A DNA stretch of 51,742 nt, taken from Burkholderiaceae bacterium (GTDB taxonomy: Bacteria; Pseudomonadota; Gammaproteobacteria; Burkholderiales; Burkholderiaceae). Positions 49,460-51,742 of this stretch are shown here, piece after piece. The stretch lies in the NCBI GenBank assembly GCA_947450605.1, contig CANFWB010000009.1, positions 1 to 51,742 of the forward strand, written 5' to 3'. The number at the start of each line of letters is the position of its first letter. Position 1 is the stretch's first letter. Both the position numbers and the translations under genes were made by a program. Under the pieces are notes generated by a model, which saw only the letters and a list, made by a program, of their open reading frames with translations, was not told the origin of the DNA and did no database searches.

Positions 49460-51613
49460 ATGATAGCTGAGATGCCCCCTAAGTTGCCTAAAAGTTCCTC
49501 AAATACCCAAGTTGCCGAAAGTAAGAAAAGCCCTGTAGCCGATCCTCTGGGTGAGGTAGGTCACGACCTAGATCCGGCAAAGTTTGTTTCTTTCCCTGAT
49601 TCCCCATTTCAGCTTTATCAACCATTTCCGCCGGCTGGAGATCAGCCGGCTGCAATTGACGCCCTGGTAGCTGGAATTGAAGATGGGCTGACCTTTCAGA
49701 CGCTGTTGGGGGTCACTGGCTCAGGTAAAACCTTCACGATGGCCAATGTGATTGCCAGAACAGGCCGTCCCGCCATCATTTTTGCCCCTAACAAGACCTT
49801 GGCTGCCCAGCTCTATAGCGAATTTAGAGAGTTCTTCCCTAAAAATGCGGTGGAGTACTTCGTGAGTTACTACGACTACTACCAGCCCGAGGCATATGTT
49901 CCTACGCGCGATTTGTTTATTGAAAAAGATTCATCAATCAATGAGCATATTGAACAGATGCGACTCTCTGCGACCAAGAGCTTATTAGAGCGACGTGATG
50001 TCATTATTGTTGCCACGGTGTCTGCAATTTACGGTATCGGTAATCCGGGTGATTATCACAGCATGGTGATGACTTTACGCCCTGGTGACAAGATGAGTCA
50101 GCGCGATATCTTGATGCGTTTAATTGCGATGCAGTATGACCGCAATGAAACCGATTTCAAGCGCGGTGTTTTCAGAGTGCGTGGCGATACGATTGATATT
50201 TTTCCAGCTGAGCATAATGAATTGGCAGTGCGCGTAGAGCTGTTTGATGATGTGATTGAGAGTCTGCAATTTTTCGATCCACTTACTGGAAAAATTCGTC
50301 AAAAGATTCCACGCTTTACGGTCTATCCGAGTTCACACTATGTAACCCCGCGTGACACTGTTCTCAAAGCGATTGAAACAATTAAGACTGAGTTGCGTAC
50401 GCGTCTTGATGAGTTTGTTAAAGACGGTAAGTTGGTTGAAGCGCAACGCTTAGAGCAGCGTACTCGCTTTGATTTAGAGATGCTCAATGAGCTTGGGTTC
50501 TGCAAGGGAATTGAGAACTACTCCCGCCACCTCTCTGGCGCCATGCCGGGTGAGGCCCCGCCTACCTTGGTGGACTACCTGCCCAATGACGCACTCATGT
50601 TCTTGGATGAGAGTCATGTCCTCATAGGTCAGCTCAACGCGATGTACAACGGCGATAAATCTCGCAAACATACTTTAGTGGAATTTGGTTTTCGCTTACC
50701 TTCTGCGATGGACAACCGTCCTCTCAAGTTCACCGAGTTTGAAACGAAGATGCGCCAGACGGTGTTTGTTTCAGCAACTCCGGCTGATTATGAAAATACG
50801 CATACCGGACAAGTGGTCGAGCAGGTAGCCAGACCGACGGGATTGGTTGATCCGGAAATTGAAGTCTTGCCAGCAAGCTCACAGGTCGATGATTTACTGG
50901 GTCAGATACATGAGCGCGTTAAAGTGCATGAGCGTGTTTTAGTCACGGTACTTACTAAGCGGATGGCAGAGCAACTCACCGATTATTTGTCTGATCATGG
51001 TGTGAAGGTGCGCTATGTTCACTCCGATATTGATACGGTAGAGCGTGTGGAAATTCTGCGCGATCTGCGCTTGGGTGTATTTGATGTCTTGGTAGGTATT
51101 AACTTGTTACGCGAGGGTTTGGATATTCCGGAAGTCTCACTGGTTGCGATCTTAGATGCAGATAAAGAGGGCTTCTTGCGCTCTGAGCGCAGCTTGATTC
51201 AGACGATTGGCCGGGCGGCTCGAAACGTTCGAGGCAAAGCCATTCTGTATGCCGACCGCATTACCGATTCTATGAAGCGGGCGATGGGGGAGACCGAGCG
51301 TCGTCGCACCAAGCAAATCGCCTTCAATAAGGCCAATGGTATTGAGCCTCGAGGCGTGAAAAAGCGCATTAAAGACATTATTGATGGGGTCTACGACGTT
51401 AAAGAGAAGCGTTCTGAGATGCAGGTGGAGCAGGAGCGGGCTCGCTATGAGGATATGAGCGAAAAGGACTTAGCGGGCGAAATCAAGCGTTTGGAGAAGC
51501 AAATGAATACCGAAGCCAAGAATCTGGAGTTTGAAAAGGCGGCTTCCACCCGTGATCGACTGACCAAGGTAAAGGAAATGGCCTTTGGGGCTCGCTCTCG
51601 AGACGCCATTTAA
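49460..51613 (+). CDS. uvrB: Excinuclease ABC subunit B
   Basis: This 717-residue nucleotide-excision repair helicase-like protein holds damaged DNA for UvrC cutting. Motifs: [13 protein letters not shown] near residue 53, Walker A GVTGSGKT near 88, the beta-hairpin [21 protein letters not shown], helicase motif VI ([10 protein letters not shown]), and the C-terminal UVR motif ([20 protein letters not shown]). The N-terminus is about 45 residues longer than E. coli UvrB and is polar and low in complexity. AGGTGA lies only a few bases before ATG 49460; ATG 49472 is an alternative start. No convincing LexA box was found upstream. Confidence 0.96.
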   Translation: MIAEMPPKLPKSSSNTQVAESKKSPVADPLGEVGHDLDPAKFVSFPDSPFQLYQPFPPAGDQPAAIDALVAGIEDGLTFQTLLGVTGSGKTFTMANVIARTGRPAIIFAPNKTLAAQLYSEFREFFPKNAVEYFVSYYDYYQPEAYVPTRDLFIEKDSSINEHIEQMRLSATKSLLERRDVIIVATVSAIYGIGNPGDYHSMVMTLRPGDKMSQRDILMRLIAMQYDRNETDFKRGVFRVRGDTIDIFPAEHNELAVRVELFDDVIESLQFFDPLTGKIRQKIPRFTVYPSSHYVTPRDTVLKAIETIKTELRTRLDEFVKDGKLVEAQRLEQRTRFDLEMLNELGFCKGIENYSRHLSGAMPGEAPPTLVDYLPNDALMFLDESHVLIGQLNAMYNGDKSRKHTLVEFGFRLPSAMDNRPLKFTEFETKMRQTVFVSATPADYENTHTGQVVEQVARPTGLVDPEIEVLPASSQVDDLLGQIHERVKVHERVLVTVLTKRMAEQLTDYLSDHGVKVRYVHSDIDTVERVEILRDLRLGVFDVLVGINLLREGLDIPEVSLVAILDADKEGFLRSERSLIQTIGRAARNVRGKAILYADRITDSMKRAMGETERRRTKQIAFNKANGIEPRGVKKRIKDIIDGVYDVKEKRSEMQVEQERARYEDMSEKDLAGEIKRLEKQMNTEAKNLEFEKAASTRDRLTKVKEMAFGARSRDAI

Positions 51614-51656
51614 AATTGAGGGGTTAATTCCTGAGCAGATTAGTGGGGTATATGGT

Positions 51657-51681
51657 AAAGTTGAGTGGAATGGTCGGGTAT
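51657..51681 (+). promoter_or_regulatory. iscR: Type 1 IscR binding site upstream of iscR
   Basis: The 25-base segment ending in GGTCGGGTAT matches the known type 1 IscR motif (ATASYYGACTRwwwYAGTCRRSTAT) at about 21 of 25 positions, with the right half nearly perfect. It lies 51 bases before the iscR start and fits autorepression of the isc operon by [2Fe-2S]-IscR. Confidence 0.75.
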
Positions 51682-51731
51682 TACCCGCCCGACTGTTAGC
51701 TGTCCATAACAATCCATTACCAAGGTGACAT

Positions 51732-51742
51732 ATGAGACTTAC
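51732..51742 (+). CDS. iscR: Iron-sulfur cluster regulator IscR, first codons (partial)
   Basis: The window ends after ATG AGA CTT AC, which reads Met-Arg-Leu-Thr, the invariant start of IscR. AAGGTGAC lies at a proper Shine-Dalgarno distance, and a type 1 IscR site precedes it. Only 11 bases are visible, so the call depends on this combination; the isc operon should follow outside the window. Confidence 0.7.

Noticed and set aside
1..51742. tRNA, rRNA or CRISPR array
   Set aside because: Scanning the gaps by eye showed no cloverleaf, no rRNA-like sequence and no regularly spaced short repeats. Gaps are mostly under 200 bases.

Overview
The window looks like chromosomal DNA of a betaproteobacterium of the Burkholderiales. 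Polynucleobacter or a close relative is my best guess, from base composition that looks moderate rather than high in GC, tight gene packing, and familiar neighbourhoods (rplI-dnaB, alaA-hom-thrC-moeA-moaDE, a sigma-32 driven clpB, an intracellular PHB depolymerase). No genome comparison was possible, so the genus is inference.

Layout. 1-2.7 kb: the end of rplI and dnaB; dnaB carries an intein of about 352 residues in its ATP-binding P-loop. 2.7-6 kb (minus strand): a small PsiF-like secreted protein, an NlpC/P60 lipoprotein, PIN-PhoH and a Bcp peroxiredoxin. 6-13.2 kb (minus strand): a complete 4-amino-4-deoxy-L-arabinose (Ara4N) lipid A pathway (arnT, arnB, arnC, two separate arnA halves, arnD), headed by an Mth938-like gene. 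13.3-19.3 kb (plus strand): alaA, hom, thrC, moeA, moaD, moaE, for alanine, threonine and molybdopterin synthesis. 19.3-24.3 kb: a renalase-like flavoprotein overlapping an AlkB dioxygenase, several small uncharacterised proteins, an Rrf2 regulator, a DnaQ/UvrC-type fusion nuclease and a small GIY-YIG protein. 24.3-30.3 kb: clpB, an MFS transporter, isocitrate lyase and a HIT protein.

30.4-42.2 kb is an accessory catabolic block. It encodes a 3-oxoacid (3-oxoadipate type) CoA-transferase, three Bug-type solute-binding proteins, a Tat-exported amidohydrolase, a periplasmic NHL propeller, an SDR dehydrogenase, a cupin, a D-tartrate-dehydratase-like enolase-superfamily enzyme, a carboxymuconolactone-decarboxylase-like protein, and a DUF35/thiolase-like pair in which the thiolase has lost its nucleophilic cysteine. 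It is bracketed by the intact HIT gene on the left and, on the right, a decayed copy of the same HIT gene with its upstream DNA. The block therefore lies between divergent direct repeats.

42.5-51.7 kb returns to core genes: a membrane GGDEF/EAL protein, DUF1841, nth and a soluble RsxB-like ferredoxin (minus strand), PHB depolymerase, an aromatic aminotransferase, uvrB, and finally the first codons of iscR behind an IscR-type operator.

I see no tRNA, rRNA, CRISPR array, transposase or integrase. The most notable items are the class 3 (W-C-T) intein in the DnaB P-loop, the HIT-gene direct repeat around the catabolic block, the apparently aldolase-type thiolase/DUF35 pair, and terminator-like hairpins placed inside or directly before coding starts around phoH.
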